Shown piece after piece: positions 34,723 through 42,468 of a stretch of 52,706 nucleotides of DNA. Under the pieces are notes generated by a model that was not told the origin of the DNA, made no database searches, and worked only from the letters and a program-made list of their open reading frames with translations. Positions within the stretch are counted from its first letter, which is position 1, and each line of letters starts with the position of its first letter. Source of the DNA: Chitinophagaceae bacterium. GTDB taxonomy: Bacteria > Bacteroidota > Bacteroidia > Chitinophagales > Chitinophagaceae. The stretch lies in assembly GCA_018335935.1 (NCBI GenBank), contig JAGXRG010000014.1, positions 1 through 52,706 of the forward strand, read 5' to 3'. The translations under genes were made by a program, and so were the position numbers.

Positions 34723-35355
34723 TTAAGGCAAAGAATAATAGTGTTGGCCACTTTCTATATCTTTTTCCAAAGCATTTAAAACTACATCTAAATGCTTGGG
34801 ATTATTTACAAAATCGGCATTACTGGCATCAATAAAAATTGTTTTTATATTATGCTGTTTTATATAATTAGTGTAAGTTTCTTGTAAGTTAAACAAATAT
34901 TCATCTGGAATATTTTGTTCAAATGTTCTATTTCTCTTTTTAATATTTGCTTGAAGTTTACTTACAGGTGCATGTAAATAAATTAAAATTTCAGGAAATG
35001 GTAGTTGAGAAGAAATAATATCGAATAATTTTTGATATAGTCTAAATTCTTCTTCAGGTAAAGTAACTTTTGCAAAAAGTAAACACTTTGTAAACAAATA
35101 ATCTGAAATAGTTAAACTTTGAAACAATTCCTTGGTATGAATCATTTCTTTTAACTGTTTATATCTTTCAGCCATAAAAAACAACTCAACCGGAAAAGCA
35201 TATTGCTGTTGATTCTCATAGAACTTAGACAAAAAAGGATTATCTGCAAATTCTTCTAGTACAGTTCTGGCATTATAATGCTGTGCTAATAAATTAGTAA
35301 GTGTAGTTTTTCCTGCACCAATATTTCCTTCTACTGTAATAAATGAATACTTCAT
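34723..35355 (-). CDS. Deoxynucleoside kinase (dNK/dGK-dAK type)
   Basis: Phosphorylates deoxynucleosides for the salvage pathway. 210 residues with P-loop EGNIGAGKTTL at residues 9-19, EEFADNPFLSKFY (substrate-site Glu and ligands), FFMAERYKQL, SDYLFTKCLLFA (the DRS-like acid motif replaced by SDY), and the lid KRNRTFEQNI. The family splits between deoxyadenosine and deoxyguanosine use, which the sequence does not settle. Last gene of the six-gene minus-strand operon; 40 bp separate it from folK. Confidence 0.88.
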   Translation of the reverse strand: MKYSFITVEGNIGAGKTTLTNLLAQHYNARTVLEEFADNPFLSKFYENQQQYAFPVELFFMAERYKQLKEMIHTKELFQSLTISDYLFTKCLLFAKVTLPEEEFRLYQKLFDIISSQLPFPEILIYLHAPVSKLQANIKKRNRTFEQNIPDEYLFNLQETYTNYIKQHNIKTIFIDASNADFVNNPKHLDVVLNALEKDIESGQHYYSLP

Positions 35356-35395
35356 ACCTTGGGGTCAAAAATAGAGTTTGAACTGTATTGGCAAT

Positions 35396-35887
35396 CTAAA
35401 ACTTTTTCACATTTAAAGTATCTCTACAATCTTGTAACATTACTTGTACAGATTTGTTTAAAATTGGATGAACAAAGTTTGGTATTAATTCGTTCAATGG
35501 TTCTAAAACAAACCTCCTATCTTGTAAATGAGGATGTGGAATGGTAAGATGATTACTTCTTACAATTAAATCATTAAAAAACAAAATATCAATATCTATT
35601 GTTCTAGGACCCATTTTTTCTAACCGCTCTCTACCAAGTTTTTTTTCTATTTGAAGTATATTTTTTAAACAATCGTGAGCAGCAATTTGTACATTAAATA
35701 TAATGACTTGATTTAAAAAATTGGGTTGATCTGTTTTGCCCCATGCTTCAGTTTCATATACAGAAGAAATGGCAATGGGTTTTTGAAAAACTTCTTCAAG
35801 TTGAAGTTTTGATTTCTCAAGATTCAAAATTCTGTTTCCTAAATTAGAACCTAATAATAATATAAGTTGATTAATGGTTGAAGTCAA
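35396..35887 (-). CDS. folK: 2-amino-4-hydroxy-6-hydroxymethyldihydropteridine diphosphokinase (HPPK)
   Basis: Transfers pyrophosphate from ATP to 6-hydroxymethyl-7,8-dihydropterin in folate synthesis. 163 residues: LLGSNLGNR at the N-terminus, SSVYETEAWGKTDQPNFLNQV, RERLEKMGPRTIDIDILFF (catalytic Asp pair in DID) and IPHPHLQDRRFVLEPLNEL. It starts with TTG at 35887: no in-frame ATG lies between the preceding stop and this codon, and the family start fits. It begins 10 bp after the GlcNAc-kinase-like gene. A TAATTTTG sequence (35893-35900, minus) immediately upstream could be an internal promoter. Confidence 0.93.
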   Translation of the reverse strand: MTSTINQLILLLGSNLGNRILNLEKSKLQLEEVFQKPIAISSVYETEAWGKTDQPNFLNQVIIFNVQIAAHDCLKNILQIEKKLGRERLEKMGPRTIDIDILFFNDLIVRSNHLTIPHPHLQDRRFVLEPLNELIPNFVHPILNKSVQVMLQDCRDTLNVKKF

Positions 35888-35897
35888 TAGTACAAAA

Positions 35898-36734
35898 TTA
35901 TTGATCGTGATAAGTTACTAAACCATCAATTGGTTTTTTTACAATCTTTCCTAACTTGAGTTCATATAATTGAAACATTTCTTTTATTGCATCTTTAAAA
36001 CTATATGCAATACTACCAGTAAAACATATTGGATAGGTCCAGCTTTCAGCAAACTTGTACAAATGTTGATAGATAAATTCATGAAGGCCATCTTCAATAA
36101 TATTTTCTATCATAAAATGACCTCTATTTTCAGATAAAAAATTTGCAAAACTGGCCAAATACCTATTAGGTAATTTTTGTTTGTATGTTTTATCTAAAAT
36201 TTCAATTGATGTAGTATTATATTTTTTTTCAAAATTCAGTTTTAGTTCATCATCGAAAGTGTTATACAAATAATATTGTAGCACTTTTTTCCCTAAGTAT
36301 GCTCCACTTCCTTCGTCACCTAAAACATAACCTAATGCAGGACTCGTTTTTGTAATTTTTTTTCCATTATAAAATCCAACATTAGAACCTGTACCTAAAA
36401 TACAAGCAATGCCCTTATTGTGTTGTAATAAAGCACGGGCTGCTCCATTTAAATCTGTATTAACTTCAATTTTAACTTTGCTAAAAATTCTCTTAAGTGC
36501 AGTTTTAATAATGGCTACATTATTTATATTACCTAACCCAGTTCCATAAAAATAAATTTTATCTACCTGCTGATTTTTTATTTTAGAACGAACAGAACTA
36601 AAAATTTCTACTATTTCATTTTCTGATAAAAAATAGGGACTAATGCCAATAGTACTAAATTTTTGTTTTTTATTACCATTAACATAACACCAATCGCAAC
36701 TTGTAGAACCGCTATCAGCAATTAAATGTGCCAT
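35898..36734 (-). CDS. BadF/BcrA ATPase-family sugar kinase, N-acetylglucosamine kinase-like
   Basis: 278 residues of the ASKHA (actin-like) fold: phosphate-1 loop LIADSGSTSCDWCYV, GIACILGTGSNVGFYNGK (connect and phosphate-2 region), ALGYVLGDEGSGAYLGKKVL and CFTGSIAYSF (adenosine motif). GlcNAc kinases and MurNAc/GlcNAc kinase MurK belong to this set; a role in cell-wall sugar recycling is likely but unproven. The spacings (37 bp from dinB-like, 10 bp to folK) place it in the operon. Confidence 0.8.
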   Translation of the reverse strand: MAHLIADSGSTSCDWCYVNGNKKQKFSTIGISPYFLSENEIVEIFSSVRSKIKNQQVDKIYFYGTGLGNINNVAIIKTALKRIFSKVKIEVNTDLNGAARALLQHNKGIACILGTGSNVGFYNGKKITKTSPALGYVLGDEGSGAYLGKKVLQYYLYNTFDDELKLNFEKKYNTTSIEILDKTYKQKLPNRYLASFANFLSENRGHFMIENIIEDGLHEFIYQHLYKFAESWTYPICFTGSIAYSFKDAIKEMFQLYELKLGKIVKKPIDGLVTYHDQ

Positions 36735-36771
36735 AATATATTTTTAAGTTCTTCTAAATTTAGCAAAAACA

Positions 36772-37284
36772 TTATAATAAATATCGTTCTTTTAAAACAT
36801 TGACATGATGAAGAAAATGACCAAAAATGATAAAAGCTATAGCATTTACTGATATTTCATTTCCATTTGCAGATCCAGTTAGCGGTAGTTGTTCTTTAGT
36901 TAAACTTTGCAAAAAAACATCTGTACTAATTCTTAATGCAAGAATTTCATTTATTAAATTATTGAAATCTCTTGAGCTTGCATTTGCATTTTGGGCATAC
37001 ATATTTTCATCAAAACCTGGCAATTCAGTTTTATCTTTTCTAGAGAAACGAGTTGCCCTATAAACGAATACACGTTCTGCATCTACTAAATGTTGCAAAA
37101 CATCTTTAACTGTCCATTTGCCTTCAGCATAAGCAAAATATTGTTTATTTGAAGGGATGCTTTGAATAAAATCTTCAAACTGCTTAGAATAGTTTGAAAT
37201 AATTTCTTGAATTGATTCACCTTCTACTTTTAAAATATAATTATGATAAAAAGGAGGATAATCATTTTGATTTGGTCGTGCCAT
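36772..37284 (-). CDS. DinB-like four-helix protein (first copy)
   Basis: 170 residues of the DinB_2 fold: GKWTVKDVLQHLVDAERVFVYRA in helix 2 and FGHFLHHVNVLKERY at the C-terminus supply the histidine triad that binds a divalent metal. The family includes thiol transferases and stress proteins; no substrate can be named. It starts 11 bp after rsmD. A second, unrelated DinB-like copy lies at 44021. Confidence 0.8.
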   Translation of the reverse strand: MARPNQNDYPPFYHNYILKVEGESIQEIISNYSKQFEDFIQSIPSNKQYFAYAEGKWTVKDVLQHLVDAERVFVYRATRFSRKDKTELPGFDENMYAQNANASSRDFNNLINEILALRISTDVFLQSLTKEQLPLTGSANGNEISVNAIAFIIFGHFLHHVNVLKERYLL

Positions 37285-37295
37285 AATATTAATAT

Positions 37296-37841
37296 TTAAG
37301 ATTCACCAGAAACAAAAAAACTAAACAATGTTGTTCCGTAATTTCTAACAAAACTAAATCCTTCAAACTTTTCGTAATTATTTCTAGGTGTATGTTCTAA
37401 AACAAAGTAACCATCATTTGCAATTAAATTCTGACTAATTATTATTTTAGGCAATTCATCTATAGTTCCTAATGCATAAGGTGGACCAGCAAAAATAAAA
37501 TCGAACTGTTCTGCACAAGTTTTTAAATAACTAAATACATCCATTTTAAAAACCTTAGCTCCTATAATGTTTAAAGCATCTATGTTTTTTTTTATAAATG
37601 CATGCATAGTAACATCTTTCTCAACAATAGTTAAATCTGTTGCACCACGAGAAGCCAGCTCATAACTTATACAACCTGTACCACCAAATAAATCTAAAGT
37701 TTTAATGCCTTCAAAATCTAATCGATGTTGTAAAATATTAAATAAACCTTCTTTTGCTATATCTGTTGTTGGCCTTGTGTAAGGCATATTTGAGGGAGGC
37801 TGAATTCGTCTACCCCCTAGCCTACCTGAAATAATTCTCAT
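37296..37841 (-). CDS. rsmD: RsmD-like 16S rRNA guanine-966 N2-methyltransferase
   Basis: 181 residues: RIISGRLGGRRIQPPS and RPTTDIAKEGLFNIL (typical RsmD N-terminus), SAM site LDLFGGTGCISYELASRGA, acidic turn VEKDVTMH, and motif IV at FIFAGPPYALG. In nearly all RsmD and related N-methyltransferases motif IV is (N/D)PPY; here the first residue is Gly (codon GGT, one base from GAT). This could be a lineage variant, a sequencing error, or loss of activity. It overlaps DUF3822 by four bases (ATGA). Confidence 0.88.
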   Translation of the reverse strand: MRIISGRLGGRRIQPPSNMPYTRPTTDIAKEGLFNILQHRLDFEGIKTLDLFGGTGCISYELASRGATDLTIVEKDVTMHAFIKKNIDALNIIGAKVFKMDVFSYLKTCAEQFDFIFAGPPYALGTIDELPKIIISQNLIANDGYFVLEHTPRNNYEKFEGFSFVRNYGTTLFSFFVSGES

Positions 37842-38677
37842 ACTGAAAGATTATAAAATGGCGTATACCAATGAGCTTGATTACCATTAAAGTGTTCTGT
37901 AAATAAATGATCATTGGCAATCACTTCGAGCGATAACCTACCAAAAATATTTTCTAATAATTCAAAATGACGAGAGCTAACATCAATTAATCCAGAAACT
38001 TCTACAGGAGTGCTTTTAACACTCAAATTAAACTCTTGTACAATATTTAATAAGTAGTAAATAATATCTTCAGGACTAGAATAATTATAAGTTTGAATGA
38101 GCATTAACTTATTATCATAAATAACAACAACTAACATTGTTTTTTGGTAAAACTGAACCTTAATCATTTCCATTAACATTCTTTCTTTACCAAATAAATT
38201 TTCTAAAATTTTTGTGTAAACATTTTTATAAGTGAATGAAACAAAATGATTTTTTATGGTATGATTTAAACTTGCAGCACAACGATAAACTGTAACAGGG
38301 TTATCCTCAATATTCACTAAATCTGCATTGGTGATGACTTGATTATTATCTCCATAAATAGCAATCAAATACGTTTCAGTGCTTTCTCTATTATACTTTT
38401 TTGCAGGTACAATTAATGTTTCAGAATTATTTATATAGACAGTAGTATCACTATAAGTTTTACTCAAGATTTTACTCATATTTTTTATGGCATTAAAAAT
38501 TCTTTCCCATTCTGTTGGTGTTGCATTAATTTCGTAGTACTCAAATGCTTGAGTAGATTGAGCATTTTTTTCAATAATAGCAATATGCTGATTACTCACT
38601 TCAACTATTAGTTTAGAGTTGATATGGGAAGATTGTTGATCTTGCAAGGAGGCAATGCTCAATTTTTGTTCTACCAT
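37838..38677 (-). CDS. DUF3822 family protein
   Basis: 279 residues. Recognised from its place upstream of rsmD in Bacteroidota and from segments such as VYINNSETLIVPAKKY, ADLVNIEDNPVTVYRC and KVQFYQKTMLVVVIYDNKLMLIQTYNYSSPEDIIYYLLNI. The alternating strand/helix pattern suggests an actin-like ATPase-type fold, but no nucleotide motif is plain. Function unknown. First gene of the six-gene operon, with a TATTTTTG promoter element ending four bases before the ATG. Confidence 0.72.
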   Translation of the reverse strand: MVEQKLSIASLQDQQSSHINSKLIVEVSNQHIAIIEKNAQSTQAFEYYEINATPTEWERIFNAIKNMSKILSKTYSDTTVYINNSETLIVPAKKYNRESTETYLIAIYGDNNQVITNADLVNIEDNPVTVYRCAASLNHTIKNHFVSFTYKNVYTKILENLFGKERMLMEMIKVQFYQKTMLVVVIYDNKLMLIQTYNYSSPEDIIYYLLNIVQEFNLSVKSTPVEVSGLIDVSSRHFELLENIFGRLSLEVIANDHLFTEHFNGNQAHWYTPFYNLSV

Positions 38678-38681
38678 AGTT

Positions 38682-38689
38682 CAAAAATA
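38682..38689 (-). promoter_or_regulatory. Promoter -7 element TATTTTTG for the DUF3822-rsmD operon
   Basis: Exact TAnnTTTG match on the minus strand, ending four bases before the start codon at 38677. Transcription would start at about the A of the ATG, i.e. a leaderless mRNA. No later in-frame ATG exists within the first 60 codons. Confidence 0.5.
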
Positions 38690-38788
38690 GGTAAATGCAG
38701 CTGATATAATTTTGAAAATAAATCGTTTTTCTAGAATTATATTAGCCTATAATTACAAATGATTTTGCACAAAATTTAAAAATAGCTG

Positions 38789-40156
38789 ATGAAAAATAAT
38801 AATTTACAGAGTTTTTTAACTTTTATAAAGGGTTGCACACTTTTTTTTCTTTTTATAGCTTGTAGAACTCCAAAAAAAGTACTAGAAAATAAATTTACAA
38901 ATGTTACTGACCAGATAGTTACCCCTAAATCTAATTTAATAGATAGCTTACTTAAAAACGCTCATGTAGGTATTTCTGTATTTGATGTTGCAAATAATAA
39001 ATATTTGAATTCATATCAAGCTGATAAATATTTTATACCAGCAAGTAATTTAAAAATTGCAACATGCTATGCAGCATTAAAATATTTAGGAGATAGTTTA
39101 GCAGGGTTGAATTATTTAGAAGATGATAGCACTATTCAAATTCAAGGTACTGGTGACCCCAGTTTTCTTAATCCAAAATTTGCTAACCAACAAGTTTTTC
39201 AATGGCTAAAATCTAAATCGAGTAAAAAAATATATTTACTAAATACTAATTTCAAAACATCTGCATATGCGAATGGATGGTCGGTAGACGATTATTTAGA
39301 ACCCTATATGGCTGAAAGAAATGGTTTTCCAATCTATGAAAACATAGTTATATTTAATAATAAGAATGGAATTCAAACCGAACCTAAATATTTTCAAAAA
39401 CTAATTTCTCAATCATTTGAAGCTAGTAATGGAGATGATAAGTTTAAAGTAAAAAGAGAAATAGGAACTAATAATTTTTTACTTTCTCCTGGAAAAAACA
39501 ACACGAAGAAAATAAGTTTTACAACCTACGCAGAAAATGAAATATTAAGCAACAGACTTACTGCTCAATTGTTAACTGATACATTACAACAATCTGTTTA
39601 CAGCAAACCAATTTATATAAAAAATAATCTTAAAACCCTTTATTCACAAAGGTTAGATGATGTATTAAAAGAAATGATGACCAACAGTGATAATTTTATT
39701 GCAGAACAATTATTACTAATGATGAGTGATAAACTCTTCAATGAAATGAACGAAAACAAACTCATTCAATTTGTATTAAACAACGATTTAAACAGTTTAC
39801 CACAAATACCAAAATGGGTTGATGGTAGCGGTTTAAGCAGGTATAATTTAATTACACCTGAAGATTTTGTATTTATTTTAAATACATTGAAAAAAGAAAT
39901 CGATTGGGAAAGAATCAAAAATATTTTTCCAAAAAGTAATGAAGGAACTTTGAAAGGAATGTTTACTAATTACAGCAATAACATTTTTGCAAAATCAGGA
40001 ACCTTAAGTAATAATTATTCTTTATCAGGTTATTTAATTGCCAATTCTGGCAAAGAATTTACCTTTTCTATCATGGTAAATAATCATATGCTAAAAACTG
40101 CAGAAGTAAAAAAAGCTATTGAAGAATATTTAACAGATATTATTAATAATAATTAA
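38789..40156 (+). CDS. D-alanyl-D-alanine carboxypeptidase/endopeptidase, PBP4 (S13 family)
   Basis: Trims or cleaves peptidoglycan crosslinks in the periplasm. 455 residues, S13 family: SxxK motif SNLK (Ser86-Lys89), SDN near residue 300, KSGT near 401. N-terminal FLFLFIAC is a probable lipidation site (Cys25), suggesting outer-membrane anchoring; the lipobox is not perfect. The length matches the S13 family (about 450-480). The stop TAA shares TTAA with that of aguA on the other strand. Confidence 0.92.
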   Translation: MKNNNLQSFLTFIKGCTLFFLFIACRTPKKVLENKFTNVTDQIVTPKSNLIDSLLKNAHVGISVFDVANNKYLNSYQADKYFIPASNLKIATCYAALKYLGDSLAGLNYLEDDSTIQIQGTGDPSFLNPKFANQQVFQWLKSKSSKKIYLLNTNFKTSAYANGWSVDDYLEPYMAERNGFPIYENIVIFNNKNGIQTEPKYFQKLISQSFEASNGDDKFKVKREIGTNNFLLSPGKNNTKKISFTTYAENEILSNRLTAQLLTDTLQQSVYSKPIYIKNNLKTLYSQRLDDVLKEMMTNSDNFIAEQLLLMMSDKLFNEMNENKLIQFVLNNDLNSLPQIPKWVDGSGLSRYNLITPEDFVFILNTLKKEIDWERIKNIFPKSNEGTLKGMFTNYSNNIFAKSGTLSNNYSLSGYLIANSGKEFTFSIMVNNHMLKTAEVKKAIEEYLTDIINNN

Positions 40157-41205
40157 AGTGAGGGTTCTTGTTGACTTAAACAATGCCAACTACCTAAGCC
40201 CCAAATTACATCTTTACTATCTATGCCTATGGTTTTTCTATCTGAGAAACAGTTGCTAATTATTTCTAAAGCTTTTTCATCATTCTCATCTCTAAAAGTT
40301 GGTACAATAACTGCATGATTTGAAATGTAGAAATTGGCATAAGATGCTGGCAAACGTTGATCTTCCCAGATTACAGCTTTTGGCATAGGCAACTCAATAA
40401 TGTTCATTTGTTTACCATTTTGCAAACGCATTTTATGTAAGGCTTTTAAATTGTCTTGTAAGAGCTGATAGTTTTCATCTTTTTTATCATGCTCAACTAC
40501 AGTTACAACTGTATCTGCATTTACAAAACGAACAGTATCGTCAATATGTCCATCAGTATCATCACCCACAATGCCTTCATCTACCCAAAGTATATGTTCA
40601 ACACCATAATATTGAATTAAATAGTTTTCTATTTGTTCTTGATTTAAATGTGGATTTCTATTTTCATTTAATAAACAACATGTAGAAGTTAAAATAGTTC
40701 CAGCACCATTAAACTCAACTGATCCACCTTCCATTACAATTTCAGGATTAAAAACTTTTAGGCCAAGTTTTTCTCCAATTAAAGTTGGAATAATATCATC
40801 TAAATCGTAGGGAGGATATTTATTTCCCCATGCATTATAACCCCAGTCTACAATAGCTTTTTTATTTTCTTTTGGATTAATAAGAAAAGCAGGACCATGA
40901 TCTCTACACCAAGCATCATTTGTTGGGTGGTGATAAAATTTAATTTTACTTAAGTCAACACCTTCATCGTTCAAATAACGAGTTGCAAAGTTTTCCATTT
41001 TTGCATCTTTCACATTAATACAAACTATTTCGCCTTGGCTAATAGCTTTAATAAATTGTGAATAGGGTTTATAAATGGTATCAATTTTACCAGGCCAACT
41101 TTCAACCTTATGAGGCCAACTTAACCAGGTTGCAGTATGTTGATGCCATTCTGCCGGAAAGAAGAATCCTTGTTGTTTTGGAGAGATAATTTCGTTATTA
41201 TTCAT
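40153..41205 (-). CDS. aguA: Agmatine deiminase
   Basis: Converts agmatine to N-carbamoylputrescine and ammonia. 350 residues of the guanidine-modifying enzyme fold: PAEWHQHTATWLSWP, NDAWCRDHGPAF, EGGSVEFNGAGTILTS, DDTDGHIDDTVRFVN, and catalytic Cys342 in GSWHCLSQQEP. AguB, the next enzyme, is upstream on the same strand, separated by a 305-bp gap filled by 7-bp repeats. Together they make putrescine from arginine-derived agmatine. An arginine decarboxylase is not in the window. Confidence 0.94.
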   Translation of the reverse strand: MNNNEIISPKQQGFFFPAEWHQHTATWLSWPHKVESWPGKIDTIYKPYSQFIKAISQGEIVCINVKDAKMENFATRYLNDEGVDLSKIKFYHHPTNDAWCRDHGPAFLINPKENKKAIVDWGYNAWGNKYPPYDLDDIIPTLIGEKLGLKVFNPEIVMEGGSVEFNGAGTILTSTCCLLNENRNPHLNQEQIENYLIQYYGVEHILWVDEGIVGDDTDGHIDDTVRFVNADTVVTVVEHDKKDENYQLLQDNLKALHKMRLQNGKQMNIIELPMPKAVIWEDQRLPASYANFYISNHAVIVPTFRDENDEKALEIISNCFSDRKTIGIDSKDVIWGLGSWHCLSQQEPSL

Positions 41206-41222
41206 TATTTTTTTCAGAGTAG

Positions 41223-41257
41223 TTATTGATTATTGATTATTGATTATTGATTATTGA
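41223..41257. repeat. 7-bp tandem repeat TTATTGA, 5 copies
   Basis: Five uninterrupted TTATTGA units (35 bp) beginning 18 bases before the aguA start codon on the minus strand. It is the first of two heptamer arrays in this gap. The same 7-bp spacing but a different unit from the neighbour suggests a common mechanism rather than copying. Confidence 0.9.
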
Positions 41258-41293
41258 AAGATTAGAAAATTACTAACTTTAAAAGTTTATTTT

Positions 41294-41510
41294 TTAAACA
41301 TTAAACATTAAACATTAAACATTAAACATTAAACATTAAACACTAAACACTAAACACTAAACATTAAACATTAAACACTAAACATTAAACATTAAACATT
41401 AAACATTAAACACTAAACACTAAACATTAAACATTAAACACTAAACATTAAACACTAAACATTAAACACTAAACATTAAACATTCAACATTAAACATTAA
41501 ACATTTAACA
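41294..41510. repeat. 7-bp tandem repeat (T/C)TAAACA, 31 copies
   Basis: Thirty-one head-to-tail units: 20 TTAAACA, 9 CTAAACA, and single TTCAACA (41483) and TTTAACA (41504). The array abuts the TAA stop of aguB (41511-41513) and fills most of the aguB-aguA gap. Two unit variants are mixed as TTAAACA runs and CTAAACA runs, as expected from slippage after mutation. It is not a CRISPR, as there are no spacers. Effects on aguA expression are possible but not shown. Confidence 0.95.
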
Positions 41511-42380
41511 TTAATCTATAAACCTCTTAGTAATTTCCCCATAACTATCAATTCTTCTATCTCTCATAAAAGGCCAATGTGTTCTATAGCTATCAGTTTT
41601 TTCAGTATCTACTTCTACAACAGCTGTTTCTTCTTCCTCATGAGATGCTTTGTACAAAATAGTTCCAAAAGGATTTGCTACAAAACTTCCACCCCAAAAC
41701 TTCATTCTTCCTTCTTGTTCAAACCCAACTCTATTCACACTTACTACATGCACTCCATTAGCAACTGCATGACTTCTTTGAATCGTTTGCCATGCATTAT
41801 ACTGTTCTGTATTGGTGGCTTCGTCTTGCGAAGTTGCCCAACCAATTGCAGTTGGATAAAATAAAATTTCGGCACCCATTAAAGCTGTAATTCTAGAAGC
41901 TTCAGGATACCATTGATCCCAACAAATCAACACACCAATTCTTCCAAATTTGGTATCAAAATTTTTATATCCCAAATCGCCTGGAGTAAAATAAAATTTT
42001 TCGTAATATGCAGGATCATCAGGAATATGCATTTTTCTGTACTTCCCTAAATAAGTTCCATCTGCATCAATTACTGCTGTTGTATTATGATAAATGCCTG
42101 AAGTTCTTTTTTCAAATAAAGAAGCAATAATCACCACTCCTTTTTCTTTGGCAACATCACACAAAATATTGGTTGTATTGCCAGGAATACTTTCTGCTAA
42201 CTCAAAGTTTTCGTATGCTTCAACATCGCAGAAATATAGTGAAGTAAAAAGTTCTTGCAGACAAACAATTTGAGCTCCTTTATCGGCAGCTACTTTAATT
42301 TGTTCAATTGCTTTTTGAACATTAGTGTTTACATCTGCAACACAACTCATCTGAACCAATCCTATTTGCACTTTACTCAT
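41511..42380 (-). CDS. aguB: N-carbamoylputrescine amidase
   Basis: Hydrolyses N-carbamoylputrescine to putrescine, ammonia and CO2. 289 residues from the ATG at 42380; an in-frame TTG at 42401 lies inside the promoter element and is rejected. The nitrilase triad is Glu in CLQELFTSLYFC, Lys in KYRKMHIPDDP, and Cys in LICWDQWYPE. The C-terminus THWPFMRDRRIDSYGEI is the AguB ending. Upstream partner of aguA. The stop codon lies at the edge of the heptamer array. Confidence 0.95.
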   Translation of the reverse strand: MSKVQIGLVQMSCVADVNTNVQKAIEQIKVAADKGAQIVCLQELFTSLYFCDVEAYENFELAESIPGNTTNILCDVAKEKGVVIIASLFEKRTSGIYHNTTAVIDADGTYLGKYRKMHIPDDPAYYEKFYFTPGDLGYKNFDTKFGRIGVLICWDQWYPEASRITALMGAEILFYPTAIGWATSQDEATNTEQYNAWQTIQRSHAVANGVHVVSVNRVGFEQEGRMKFWGGSFVANPFGTILYKASHEEEETAVVEVDTEKTDSYRTHWPFMRDRRIDSYGEITKRFID

Positions 42381-42398
42381 GTTTTCTAATTTGGGTTG

Positions 42399-42406
42399 CA
42401 AAAATA
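42399..42406 (-). promoter_or_regulatory. Promoter -7 element TATTTTTG for aguB
   Basis: Exact TAnnTTTG match on the minus strand, 18 bases before the ATG at 42380. It overlaps the upstream TTG, which argues that the ATG is the true start. Confidence 0.5.
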
Positions 42407-42468
42407 TAATTATTATAAAAGAGTTGAGCGATTTTTACAATCACAACACAATCTGCTAATTTTACAGC

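Noticed and set aside
36772..37284. Duplication of the DinB-like gene at 44021
   Set aside because: The two proteins share only the fold and His pattern; the sequences are too different for a recent copy.
41294..41510. Possible CRISPR array
   Set aside because: Units are 7 bp and head-to-tail with no spacers, and no cas gene is in the window.
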